A DNA stretch of 64,000 nt, from assembly GCA_022393335.1 (NCBI GenBank), contig JAJEKB010020803.1:1031347-1095346 (forward strand), given 5' to 3'. The position numbers and the translations under genes were made by a program. This document shows, one piece after another, positions 32,930-43,773 of the stretch; positions within the stretch are counted from its first letter, which is position 1, and each line of letters begins with the position of its first letter. The notes under the pieces were generated by a model. It did no database searches, was not told where the DNA came from, and saw only the letters and a program-made list of their open reading frames with translations. The DNA comes from Macrotrachela quadricornifera. Taxonomy: Eukaryota; Rotifera; Eurotatoria; Philodinida; Philodinidae.

Positions 32930-33080
32930 CCTGCCTTAGTAACTTTTCAAGGGCTATCCGGAGTTACTCTTAGTAACTTTTTGAGGGCTCTTTAGTGGTA
33001 CCCTTAGTACCTTTTTGGAGGCTATTTAGGATTACCCTTAGTAACCTTTTGAGGGCTATTTAAGGCTATCCTTACTGGCA
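32930..33080. repeat. Tandem 45-bp units, CCCTTAGTAACCTTTTGAGGG
   Basis: Three to four diverged head-to-tail copies. They probably extend from about 32930. No coding content. Confidence 0.7.
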
Positions 33081-34045
33081 TCCCACCGACACTTTGTAAA
33101 AAAAGAGGAAAAAAAAGGCTCAGCATTCTTGAAAAAAAGATGATTTTCAATAAAAACTAGGAGAAAAAGAGGCGTACAATTTTCGTTCGAAGAAAACCAA
33201 AAACCCACCGGCACAATAGTACTATAAATCAGACGATACTCGTACGTTATCAATGTAGGTTGAATATGATTTGAAAGAGTAAACAAGAAATAAAACTTTC
33301 AATTGTTTACAGAGATTTTTGCGCAACTGCTTATGTATGCATTAGAAAACAGAAAAACATTAGAAAAAGCTGTTATCGCAATTCCTGAGGATTAAAAATG
33401 TGAAACAAGACATAGCTGCTAAAACTAATTTCAGAAGGTGTGAAGAATGAAAGGTTTATTCCATAACCGAACCAAAACCAAACAAAAAAGAGTGTAAGCA
33501 CACCACCGAAAATACACACAAGAACAGAACAATATATATTTACCGCTGCCAACGCCTTTTCTGACGTATACATGCGTTCCAACACATCCTCACTGACTCA
33601 GAGCAACAAACAAAGTAAGAGGAGCAAAAGGAATGGAGGAGGAACAAAAGGAATCGAAGAGGAGCAAAAAGACAAGTGAGAGGAATGTGAATGGAAACAA
33701 ACAAACATGAGAGAGAAAAGAATGTATCATGTGCAGAGCACATGACAGAAGGTATTTTAGTTGTATCAGTCGAGGTACAAACTTTGATTTGTTTGCCACA
33801 TGAATAATAGTAATAAGATCAGCAAGAAATCTATTATATATTACCGAATGGGACTATATATATAATGGTTGGTTTCAAACTCAAGAGCAGAGTGGCTCGA
33901 TATAAAAACAATTGCCATCATATCATTTTAACTGTAGGACTTGAATATATATATATCTTGTTTTATCTACTCTAACAGATGATGAATGTCTGTGACGGTT
34001 GCTAAGAATGTCTGTCACGTCTGGGGGGGGGGGGGGGGGGGGGGG
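33081..34045. other. Unassigned, ending in a G homopolymer at the gap
   Basis: No gene recognised; overlapping minus-strand frames at 33540-33799 come from an AGGAGCAAAAGGAAT-like repeat. 34023-34045 is an unbroken run of G next to the N gap, the likely cause of the assembly break. Confidence 0.45.
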
Positions 34046-34145
34046 NNNNNNNNNNNNNNNNNNNNNNNNNNNNNNNNNNNNNNNNNNNNNNNNNNNNNNN
34101 NNNNNNNNNNNNNNNNNNNNNNNNNNNNNNNNNNNNNNNNNNNNN
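34046..34145. other. Assembly gap (100 N)
   Basis: Exactly 100 N preceded by poly-G. A standard unknown-size scaffold gap. Confidence 0.99.
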
Positions 34146-35090
34146 GCAATAGTGGACAATTGGACCAATGAATCGGGAAATTGTTCCATTTTAAGCAGAA
34201 ATGGATCACCCTCATAAAATTGTATACATACAGCAGAAATGGAAAATATAGAAGTATGTAGACACATTAAAGGAAAACAAAAGAACAGAAAAAAATATAT
34301 ATAACATATTACTTAAAATGGCAGATATACTGAAATGTCAAGAGACATGATTTTTCTTTCAAGGCGAAATGGTTGAATCAGAAAACCAAAGAATGGAAAC
34401 AGAAAAATATACATATATATAATCTATCATTTGATATTGCATTTGTACTGAAATTGCAGGAGAAATAGTCTTCCTTTTAAGATGAAATGGTTCAATAAGA
34501 GAAAGAAACAATTAAAAAGGAAATAAATAAGTTACTTGGACGATAGACAAACATATTATCCACGATATCGCTCTTCAGATTATAATTATTGGTTGGCTCT
34601 GTTCGTTTTCTATTTATGACATACACAGCTACGACCATCCTTATTTAGAAATAAGGAGACAACTTCAGATAAAAATAAATAAATATGCATTTATCTCCAC
34701 GTGCTTTTCATTTCTGCCTTATAGATAGAGAAATGGATAAAGCATTTCTTCTAGAATTTAAACCATTTCTGCTGGAAAAAGTCTATGAAACAGTGGATAA
34801 TTGAACCAGTGGATTGAGGAATTGTTCCTGTTTATGCAGAACTGCTTCATCTCACATAAAGTCATTCATACCATGGAGAAATAGAAAAACATATAAACAT
34901 GTATCTATGATCCATTGTTCTTGCACATATATTTCAAACCAAGCAGAAGTGGTTTTTCTTTCAGAGAGAAACTGATAGACAATATCTCGTGGTACAAACA
35001 GAAGTGATAGCCATTCGAGAAATATCAAGCTAGCACTACGTTTTAGCAATAATTTCATTTTGAAATCTAAATAAATAAAGCAGTTCTGCT
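34146..35090. repeat. Diverged direct repeats with GCAGAAATGG motifs
   Basis: 34150-34265 and 34785-34925 are diverged direct copies (TGGACAATTGGACCAATG versus TGGATAATTGAACCAGTG, each followed by GAATTGTTCC-like sequence). GCAGAAATGG variants recur throughout. No gene. Confidence 0.5.
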
Positions 35091-35424
35091 ATTTATTTTT
35101 ATTTTCATAATATAAAATACAACTGTTTATTTTACAAATGATCGGTTATTATTGTTTCATTTAATTTTTTTTAGCTTTAAGATTAACTGATGGCAATAAG
35201 ATAATCATGTTTCGTTAAAAAACAAAGAATACAATGGAACTCTAAAACAACCCGCTGTTAATGTCGATGAATTTCGCAAATACTATGTTATTCGATCACC
35301 TATCTCTAATGTATATTTTTCCTTTTTGATAGTCGGGTGAATTAATGAGAAGCCAACTACATTTTGGAAAAAAATCTTTTGTATCAGTTTGTTTTACAGG
35401 TATATACTCGATAGAAAATAGGTT

Positions 35425-35900
35425 TCCCCAAAAAAATTTCTAAGTAATACTTAACATAAAGAAGATCCAAGGTGCTATCTCGGAACAACTATAATAATAG
35501 TTGATCACTTCAGTTACTCGAATGTTCTGAGCTCATATTTTAGACACAGGTAGATGGATACTAGACTAGCAAAACCTCCAAATGATTTGTGTTTTTAATG
35601 AATTGTTACCAAACTATGGCATTCTTAAGCAAAACCATTTTTACACGATCAGAACAAAAAAACATTTTTCATAATACATGCATACACTTCGTCTTGTTTA
35701 AGAATCTCATACTCTGATAACAATTTATTGAAACCGGAAATTCTTTGGGGATTTTCCTAGGCTAGTATCCATCTGCACGTGCCTAAAATATGCGCTCGAA
35801 CATTCCAGTAATTGAAGTGATCAACTATTATCATAGTTGTTCCGAGATAGCACCTTGGAACTTCCTTATGTCAACTACTACCTAGGAATTTTCTTCTGCC
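35425..35900. repeat. Foldback with about 160-bp arms
   Basis: 35425-35590 and 35750-35900 are inverted, sharing AAGGTGCTATCTCGGAACAA and TAGTTGATCACTTCA. Loop of about 160 bp. Confidence 0.8.
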
Positions 35901-36630
35901 AAATCTATTGTCTCTCGACTACCCACCTAAGTATAAGCAAAAAATTGATAAAAAAAGATTTTTCACTAAAGTGGTTGGTTTCATATCGATTCACCCAGTA
36001 TTTTCAAAGTTCACATAAATATTATGTAAAACTGTATGTATTCCCTGCCAATAATTCAACTATTGATTAATGATCAAGTACAATGTATGATGATTCTATA
36101 TCTTTTCGATATTTGATAAACTTTTTCTGAGACTGGTAGTGCTTGATGGCTACTGAGACATAGCACTTTTTTGTACAATAATACTTAGCAATGACTAAAA
36201 GAACACGTTATATTTAATAAAAATGTAAACTAACAAAATATTTTCGATTTTATTTTATCACATGTTAGAGATAATACCCATCATCCTTCTCATCAAGTTG
36301 AATCTCTTCTAACAATTAATTAAAACCTCTTTTTAAAGCCCTCAACGAAAACGATTTTAGCTTCCCTTAGAACCACATGAGCCAATCATATTCTATTCGT
36401 TTAAAAAATTTCCTCGACTTCTATTCGCACTTCTCAGTCGCATTCTAGCATAAATCTCAATGGGATATAGATTCATTTTAGATAGGTCAAGCATAGCTTA
36501 TATGATGCTAAAGAGCTCATAGAAAGCGAATTAACAAAGATATTCTGCGTGGACCCAGATGTGAAGTAAAAGTTTGTTTCGTATATCTGTTAAATAATGA
36601 AGTCGAGAGTGTAGATAAAGACAAGACTGT
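35901..36630. other. No gene seen
   Basis: AT-rich, no convincing frame or repeat. Confidence 0.3.
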
Positions 36631-36639
36631 ATATTACAA

Positions 36640-37270
36640 GTATTACATAGACTTCCACCTGTGAGAGGAAAACTGGATGTTTAATTACTCCTGGAATTAC
36701 TTTCGTTATGGCTGATAAAAATACGATTCTCCTTGAAACTATACTTAGGATAAAAAAGTATGATGATGAATATCTCACTATGTCTTTTGGACCTCTGCTT
36801 GTGAGAGGAGAAATGGTTGTTCGATTTCTCTTGAAATTATTTTCGTTATAGCTGATAAAAATCGATTTCTGCGTGAGAGTCGCCTCAGGATGAAAAAGTA
36901 AAATGATGAATATCAAACTATTTCTTTCAGACTTCTACTAATGAAAAGAGAAATGGTTGTTCGATTTCTATTGAAATTGCTTTCGTTTCTATTGATAAAA
37001 ATCGATTTCTATTTGAGAGTCGCCTCAGGATGAAAAAGTAAAATGATGAATATCTAACTATTTCTTTCAGACTTCTACTAATGAGAGGAGAAATGGTTGT
37101 TCGATTTCTATTGAAATTGTTTTCGTTTCTATTGATAAAAATCGATTTCTGCTTGAGAGTCGCCTCAGGATGAAAAAGTAAAATGATGAATATCTAACTA
37201 TGTCTTTCAAACTTCTGCTTGTCAGGACAGAAATGAATGTTTGAGTTCTATTAGAATTTTTATAGCTGCT
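36640..37270. repeat. 140-bp tandem satellite, about 4.5 copies
   Basis: ATGATGAATATCTAACTAT-type landmarks fall at about 36766, 36904, 37044 and 37184, giving a period of 138-140 bp. Each unit also contains GAGAGGAGAAATGGTTGTTC and GAGAGTCGCCTCAGGATG. The later units are more alike than the first. Minus-strand ORFs here are repeat-derived. Confidence 0.9.
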
Positions 37271-39160
37271 CTTAGGCGGTGTGGTATTCTGATTGAAATT
37301 CTTGTTTAGGTGAAAGACAATACCATTAATTTCTGGAATTGTTTTAATGAAGCATTTCTTCTTGACTTTGTCGGGGTAAAGCATTTGTGCTGAAAATGGA
37401 ACAATTTCACGATTTTTGAGAAAGTTGTCCAGCCATCTGGGAATGGGGGAGGGTCCAAATTCCTACACCTAAAGCTTCAACATTCCTTTTAGGTCGTGTT
37501 TCACAAAATAGCCTATTCTATTTGCGTAGTATCTAACTATAGTATTACTCTGTCTGACTAAGTAGGCACATAGAAATAGAACCGGTCAGAATTCATTAAA
37601 TATCGTTTTTGCTTTTTTTTCCTTTTTTCGGATGGCTGTGCATGTGAGAAAGGTATTTTTTGTTTTTTTTTAACTTTTCAGCAATTCTTCCACGATTTTG
37701 ATCATTTTTCGCAAGTCAGCTTCACTTTTCCGTTTCCCAGCGTAAATTTATATGTTGATTCCAAAGGTGCCAGACAGCGAGTGTGTGAGGAATCGTTTGA
37801 TCCCGTGATATCGAAAACGCTTGATTTTTCCTAGTGAAATATGATCATCTTCTTGCGTTTTGTAGAAAACGACTTATCTGTATTGGATATATTGGATGAT
37901 CTCCCTATTTTTCGGTGATAAGGGTGTCCCTATTTATTGCTATCGTATTCCATCATATCTGATTCCTTCCAAGTATCATCAAGCGGTTATCAATATTAAC
38001 CGATGGCAAGCAGACACAGTCGTAATCGGAGAAATACGGCGTGTTGACATCGTCCAATATTGTGACAATATAACTCTGTGATCGTATGTGTAGAAATATG
38101 ATCGTTTATTAACAACAAAGCTCCTCTACAGCTTTCGTTTTATTCTGTATTTCTTCGTATACGATTATATTTCTCCGTGTACGGTTTGAAGATATATGAT
38201 CGTCCAAAATCTGATGATATACGGAGAAATTGAGGAGGAGAGAGGATACTTCATTTGACAGTACATCAATTGCGTAAGGTAATCTAGCAGTATACCACGG
38301 TATCTGTAATCACTCCAGCAATTCTGAAGGATCAGATATTGCTGGATTTAACATAAAAACTTTTACGGTATCTGATAAGTAGTAATCTTCAACTTATGAC
38401 ATTTTATTGTCGGACGCTATCTTGCTGAAGAAATCCCATTGGATCCGACAGGATTCTAGGGTAGGCCTAGCCACCTTGAAAGCTTCTACCCATTTTGACG
38501 TATGCGTTACTCTACGAGTTAGCTATCCATTGTTAGATTCACATCACAAGCTTCCCTAAGGCCGAGAAAAATGGTCAAGAAATGTGAGCTCGAGATTGTG
38601 ATTTTACATGTCAATCTTAACCAGAAAAACTTGCTAAGACCATGAGAAATTGTACATTTGAAAATACCAAAGTTAGCTGAGTTCTCACTTTTGCTATGCT
38701 GTTTTGTGGAAATAATAGGAAAAGAAAACGTTCCAGTAAAAACAATACCAAATTTACAAAGTTTTTATTGTTTTCGCCTCGCGTATAATTTGCTTAGTTT
38801 TATTGGTTGAAGTTCTGGAATTAAAGTTTAGGTATGATTTTGTAGAGAATTTCACAGCACTTCTATTAAAAAAGAATTTGTTCTAGGGAACCTTAGGAAT
38901 AGGAGTAAGAGCAAAAATACTGAGACCGGGCTCACGGTTAATTTTTATTTTTTGTGAAGCACATTTCTAAGCCAATAACTTTCTTACTACATGAGCTAGC
39001 GGCATCAATCAAAAGTCATTTTGTAGCGCTTGTTTTACTGCATCTTTCCTTTATAGAGACGGATTTTCAACCATGTGTTTTGTTAAAGAAAAATTTATTA
39101 TACAAATCGACTCAGAAATTCTGGCCCACCTCTTATGAGCATGAGCGCGAGTTGTACACC
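37271..39160. other. Intergenic region upstream of the fusion gene
   Basis: 37440-37530 shares a repeat edge with 26810-26860. 38000-38230 has several GGAGAAAT/ATATGATCG motifs without a clear period. No gene recognised. Confidence 0.35.
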
Positions 39161-39177
39161 CCTAGTTTTTTTTGTAG
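39161..39177 (+). promoter_or_regulatory. Splice acceptor abutting the start codon
   Basis: CCTAGTTTTTTTTGTAG ends exactly at the ATG of the fusion gene. A polypyrimidine tract plus AG with no room for a 5' UTR suggests either spliced-leader trans-splicing (documented in bdelloid rotifers) or an upstream non-coding exon. Confidence 0.55.
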
Positions 39178-42100
39178 ATGTCGAATCCAGCACAAAAAGT
39201 CGTCCTTCTGATTGGTCCTCCAGGCAGTGGCAAAGGTACCTTGGGACACGCCGCTGCCGCCAAGTTGCCCAACATCCTCCATATTTCATTGGGTGATTTC
39301 GTTCGTGATGAAATGCAAGACCCAAACAGTCGATTTGGTAAGAGTGTTTCCCCTTTTGTGCACAGAGGCGAGCTCATCCCGGGCAATATTATACTCAACA
39401 TCTTAAACCATCGTCTTCAGCAACCCGATGCTTTGGCTTCGTCTACCATTCTTCTTGATGGTTTTCCTCGCACTCTGCATCAAGCCAAGGCCTTGAACAA
39501 AATGCTTACAGTCGATCGTGTCGTTCTCCTGCAAGCGGAAGAAGAGCTGTGCATTGATCGTATCAATCATCGTCGCATTGATCCAGTCAGTCATCTCAGT
39601 TATCACACGGTACTGATTCCTGCACCGACTGCCCAAGTAGCAGCACGTCTCGTTCGACGCGAAACTGATCTGGACGAAAAAAAAATCCGTGGTCGTCTTC
39701 AATTTTTCCAGCAGAATTTGGCTTCGATTCTGGCCGTTTTCCCTGGTAAGCTCTTTGCTCTTAATTCGGCGGTCAGTATCGAGGAAGAGTTGTCCGCGTT
39801 GCAGCAAATTTTGTCTGAGCCCATCGTCGTTGAGGCTCGCAAAGATCCGGATCCTTCATCAATGCCTGCCAATCCCAATTCGAACAACAAAGTTGCTAAA
39901 CCATTGTGTGTTGTTTGCATGGACAAAGAAGCAGATGGAGTGGTCTTACCATGTGGTCATCTCTGCGGTTGTGAGCCTTGCTTGAAGATGTTGCTCAACA
40001 GTGGAGCTAGTTGTCCCATTTGTCGTGCACACATGAACTCGGTTGTCAAAGTATTCCAAAGTGGAGTTGTGGAAGAAGTCATGCAAGTGGAGCAAAAACA
40101 ACCTGAGGTTGTGCCTGCACAGGTTGGTTGTTTGCATTTTTTTTTGTAGTTGGGTTTTGAATTGTTCATTGCGACTGGATTGTTTACCTCGATTCATCTT
40201 TTTTATTTTTCATATTCATTCAGGACGAGGATGATGGAAATTGGTCCTTGGCACAGCAATCCCTGTCTGTTGCATTTGCTGGTGCATCTTTGTCCTCCGC
40301 TCGCCCTGCTCTCTCCATGGCTCCAGCTGTCCAATGGGTCAATGATCAAGTCCCTCTCCCTATTGCTGTTTCCATTGCTATTCCGGACATGGCTCAGCGT
40401 TCACAAGTGGATATTTGTTGTGTCATTGATGTGAGTGGCTCTATGGGGGAAGATGCCAAATTTCAGGACCCGAAGGATGACTCCAAATTTGTCAGTGAAG
40501 GTATGAACCAACTGGACATTGTCAAGCATTCTGTCAAGGCAGTCATTCACACATTGACTGATAAAGATCGTCTCAGTTTAGTGACCTTTCATGATGAAGC
40601 GCGTTTGGTCTTCACGCTTTCTGAAATGAATGAAGGTGGAAAGAGGCAAGCTATTGATGCTCTGGAGGCGTTAGAGCCACAAAACTCCACCAATATTTGG
40701 TATGATTATTTTTTGTTTGTTTGTTTGTGTGAAATTGATATTATGTCTTTGTTTTTTTGTTTTTGTTTGTTCTAGGGCGGGTCTGGAAGCTGGTCTTGAA
40801 TCTCTTCGCACTGCTCATGCTTCTCCACGACGTCGTTTCATTTTGATTCTCACGGATGGTCAACCCACGACCTCTCCTCCTGATGGAGAGAGTATAGCTT
40901 TGCGCTCTTATTTTGAAGCTCATGCTGGATTCACTTGCAGTGTCTCGACTTTCGGATTTGGATATCAACTCAAGAGCAAGATGCTATTGGATGTGGCCAG
41001 AGAAGGCAAAGGCACCTTTGCATTTATTCCTGATGCCAAAATTGTGGGTACTTGCTTCGTGAATTTTGTGGCCAATGCTTGTACCAACCTAGCATTGGAT
41101 GCCAAAGTGCATTTGGAACCACAAAATGGGGCTCTTTTCCCTCCTGTATTGCATTCTTCCTTTCAGCGAGTGCCTTGGGGTTTGGTGTTTGATTTAGGAC
41201 CACTGCACTTTGGTAGTCATCGAGATCTGATTGTACCTATGAAGATTCCCGTCGATGTTCACGATCATCACCATCCGTTTCTCAAAGTCACTGTTGAATG
41301 GAACTCTGAAAACAACAACCACAAAGAATCCTTGATTGGTTCTGATTTCGTAGTGACTGCCGATGCATTGGCTGCTTTTGCTCGTATGTCCAGTGTTCAT
41401 TCGTTGGAACAAGTCATCGACAAATGTGATGCTACCGACCCAGCCGGACCTAAAATCTTGAAAACTCTGATTGGACAACTCATTGGATTGGAAGCGACAG
41501 CGAAAGATGCTCGTATTACAGCTTTGTTGAAAGGCGATTTGCAAGGAAGAATCAGCAAAGCCGTTTCTACTGTGGAACGATACCAACGATGGGGAGCGCA
41601 CTATTTGCGAGCGATTTTGAGATCGCATGAATATCAAATGAGGACCAATTTCAGTATGTTTTTTGTTTGTGTATATGTTTTTTTGGAGGGGTGGGGGGGG
41701 GGGGGGCGCATTGATTTTCATTTTCTTTACTTGTTTTTGTTCGATCTCTTTTGCAGTGGACCCAGGTCTTCAAGTCTATGGCGGTGTTCTATTTTCCGAA
41801 TTAGTTGATTCTGGTGGCGAGATTTTTAAAGGATTGCCTTTGAAAAAGTACTCTGACCGTGATGCTAACAGCAACAACAATAATAGAAACAACAATGCTA
41901 GAGCTGCTGCTGTGGCTGTGGCTGATGATTATTATGCTGGTAACTGTGGAGGTTGCTTCAGTGGGGAATCTGTTGTGCAATGCAAACAACAAGATGGAAT
42001 GGTCAGAGAGAAACAGCTCTCTCAGGTTGGTGATTATTTGTTTAGTTAATTTGTTTTTTGTTTGTTTGTCTTCATTGCATTGTATTGTGTTCTTTTTTTC

Positions 42101-42570
42101 TTCTCTAGGTTCGTTCTGGCGATTGTTTGCAAGTCGTTGATGCTGCTGGTCATGTTGGTTTTTCTCCCGTTCTCTGCTTGGTAGAATTTCAAGGATGCTT
42201 TGATTTGCTTGTTTTGCCCTTTTCCCGTCTGGCTCTCACACCCACGCATCCTCTTCGAATTCAAGGTTCTTTCGTTCGACCTTGTGATCTGTCATTCCCT
42301 ATGAATGATGATCTGGCTGCTCATCATACTGAGATGCCTTCCTCTTTGATCGTGGATCGTGTTTTCAATGTGGTCTTGCAGCATTCTCATGTTTTGCTTT
42401 GCATCAATGACATGGAAGCAGTAACGTTGGGTCATGGGTTTATGCAGGCCTTTCATCCGTTTTATTCAACGAAACAAGTGTTGACAACGTTAAAACAGAA
42501 ACCAGGGTGGAAAGAAGGTCATGTCATCGTGGCTCCTCATCATCCTTTGCGAAATCAACATGAATATTAA
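39178..42570 (+). CDS. Adenylate kinase - RING - VWA - Hint fusion protein, 1009 residues
   Basis: Five exons join in frame: 39178-40122, 40224-40699, 40776-41653, 41757-42025 and 42109-42570; all four introns are GT-AG, 76-103 bp. Residues 1-205 form an adenylate kinase: P-loop GPPGSGKG at 13-20, LGDFVRDEM, LLDGFPRT, a LID with RRIDPV...YH, and RRETDLDEKKIRGRL. Residues 244-282 are a C3HC4 RING (C244, C247, C259, H261, C265 or C263, C268, C279, C282), predicting E3 ubiquitin ligase activity. Residues 376-560 are a von Willebrand A domain with an intact MIDAS (DVSGS at 384-388, T471, LTDGQ with D501). A linker ends WGAHYLR...DPGLQVYGG, as in VWA-Hint proteins. Residues 833-1000 are a Hint/Vint domain starting CFSGESVV with TPTHPLR later. 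No signal peptide is visible, so it is probably cytosolic. GC content is clearly above its neighbours. No stop or frame break. The fusion of all four is the notable point. Confidence 0.93.
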
Positions 42571-42675
42571 AATTCAAAAACCCAATTTGGGTGGGGCAGA
42601 TGGATGCTCTTTCTCTCCGAGTGTTTTTGTTGTTTTTTGTTGTGAGAATGACATTATTATTGTGTTTTTTTTGTT

Positions 42676-42753
42676 TTAATGGGTTCCATTTCCTTTTGGT
42701 TCAAAGGCTTGAATACCTATGATGGCTTTGCCCAAGATCAAGGCGTGAATGTC
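42676..42753 (-). pseudogene. Orphan terminal exon of a convergent gene
   Basis: On the minus strand a good acceptor (TTTTTCTCTTTTGTCACACAG, 42754 upward) is followed by 25 codons, DIHALILGKAIIGIQAFEPK and five more, then TAA. Composition matches the GC-richer fusion gene. The intron upstream runs directly into the Helentron end at about 42782, and no earlier exon was recognised before 50.7 kb. The gene may continue beyond the element or be truncated. Family not recognised. Confidence 0.5.
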
Positions 42754-42790
42754 CTGTGTGACAAAAGAGAAAAATAATAAATGCGGAAAC

Positions 42791-42808
42791 CTCGGATTGA
42801 AATTCGAG
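42791..42808 (-). other. Helentron 3' subterminal hairpin
   Basis: CTCGGAT-TGAA-ATTCGAG, a 7-bp stem with one G-T pair. The copy at 20318-20334 has TTCGGAT/ATCCGAA; the outer C-G pair is replaced by T-A, so pairing is preserved by covariation. Confidence 0.6.
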
Positions 42809-42968
42809 TGTTATGTGTACTTCAAAAAGTGAGGAGCGCACTAAGAAACTGCTCCTTAGGCCCTACGGATGCCCTCTTTTTGTCCCATAGGACGCGGCGA
42901 GGAGTTAGTTCTGGAAGCTTTATTCATTCGTATAAATGAAATTTTCTTCTTTCTAGTTGAACTATATT

Positions 42969-43761
42969 TTATAAACTCTTATTAATTATGTCAAAGTGCG
43001 GTACAGATTGTTGTGGATTATCTTCAAACGATAAAAGAGCATCATAATGAGTACCGTTGTAATAAATACAAAATCCTAATTTATTCATATCGGATTGGTA
43101 TCCTATATATTTTAAATGACCACCTGCTGTTCCTTTATTAAATCGATCGATTAATTCCTGTAAACTAATATTCAATGGAATATAATGTCTATTTTCAGGA
43201 TTGTTGTCAAATCGGACATATGAATAGATAGGATGAGATAGAGCTATAGAAAGCGCTTGAATTTAAACTTCTCCACTCCATTTTGTATTCATAGTAGTTC
43301 TTTTTAACTGTTCTTCAAATGAATAGTACAATACTTTACAAAGTGTTTGGAAATAATCGCTACTATTAATCATTGCATCTACTGCCAACAATCGCATCGA
43401 ATGTGTTAATTTTTCAGATCCAATATTTTTTATCGAAAGAGAACTATATAAAAAATTGCCATCTGCAGTCGTGTGAGTTCTAGCATAAACTGAATCAAAC
43501 GCTTGAACAGAATATTCTGTTGTCGATTATCCTTCCTGAGTTTGAATCAATGATTTCATAATTTTCAAAGGAAGATTGTTCATCGATTTCCACCAGATTA
43601 GATCAATCACTGATGTGAACATCTTGAAGATTAAAAGTCGTATCTATATCGATTTGTTCGTTTTCATCAACTATTTCATAACGATCGAAAGAAAATTCTT
43701 CGTCAACTTCTATTATACCAGACTGGTCATAAATTTTAAGATCTTTCAAATTAAAAGGCAT
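42969..43761 (-). pseudogene. OTU-like cysteine protease of the Helentron, catalytic Cys to Phe
   Basis: OTU proteins are ubiquitin-removing cysteine proteases, and Helitrons of animals often carry one. The N-terminal part holds two or three diverged copies of a 30-residue acidic unit (NLKDLKIYDQSGIIEVDEEF; NLQDVHISD). Then comes TTADGNFLYSSLSI, the OTU DGNCL box with Phe in place of Cys (TTT for TGT), followed by HSMRLLAVDAM, WSGEV.IQALSIALSHPIY and NRHYIPLNIS. There is a TGA in the acidic unit, a frame shift near 43530, and a TAA where W.GE.EIQALS would be expected. The C-terminal frame (42969-43175) is open and ends FEDNPQQSVPHFDI. Dead as assembled. Confidence 0.65.
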
Positions 43762-43773
43762 ATCTATACGAAT

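Noticed and set aside
33540..33799. Overlapping Leu/Phe/Cys-rich minus-strand ORFs as membrane proteins
   Set aside because: They translate an AGGAGCAAAAGGAAT repeat in two frames; hydrophobicity comes from the repeat.
40702..41808. A separate 368-residue protein starting in intron 2
   Set aside because: Its first 23 residues are intron sequence; splicing at 40700-40775 joins the VWA halves with the MIDAS Thr in place.
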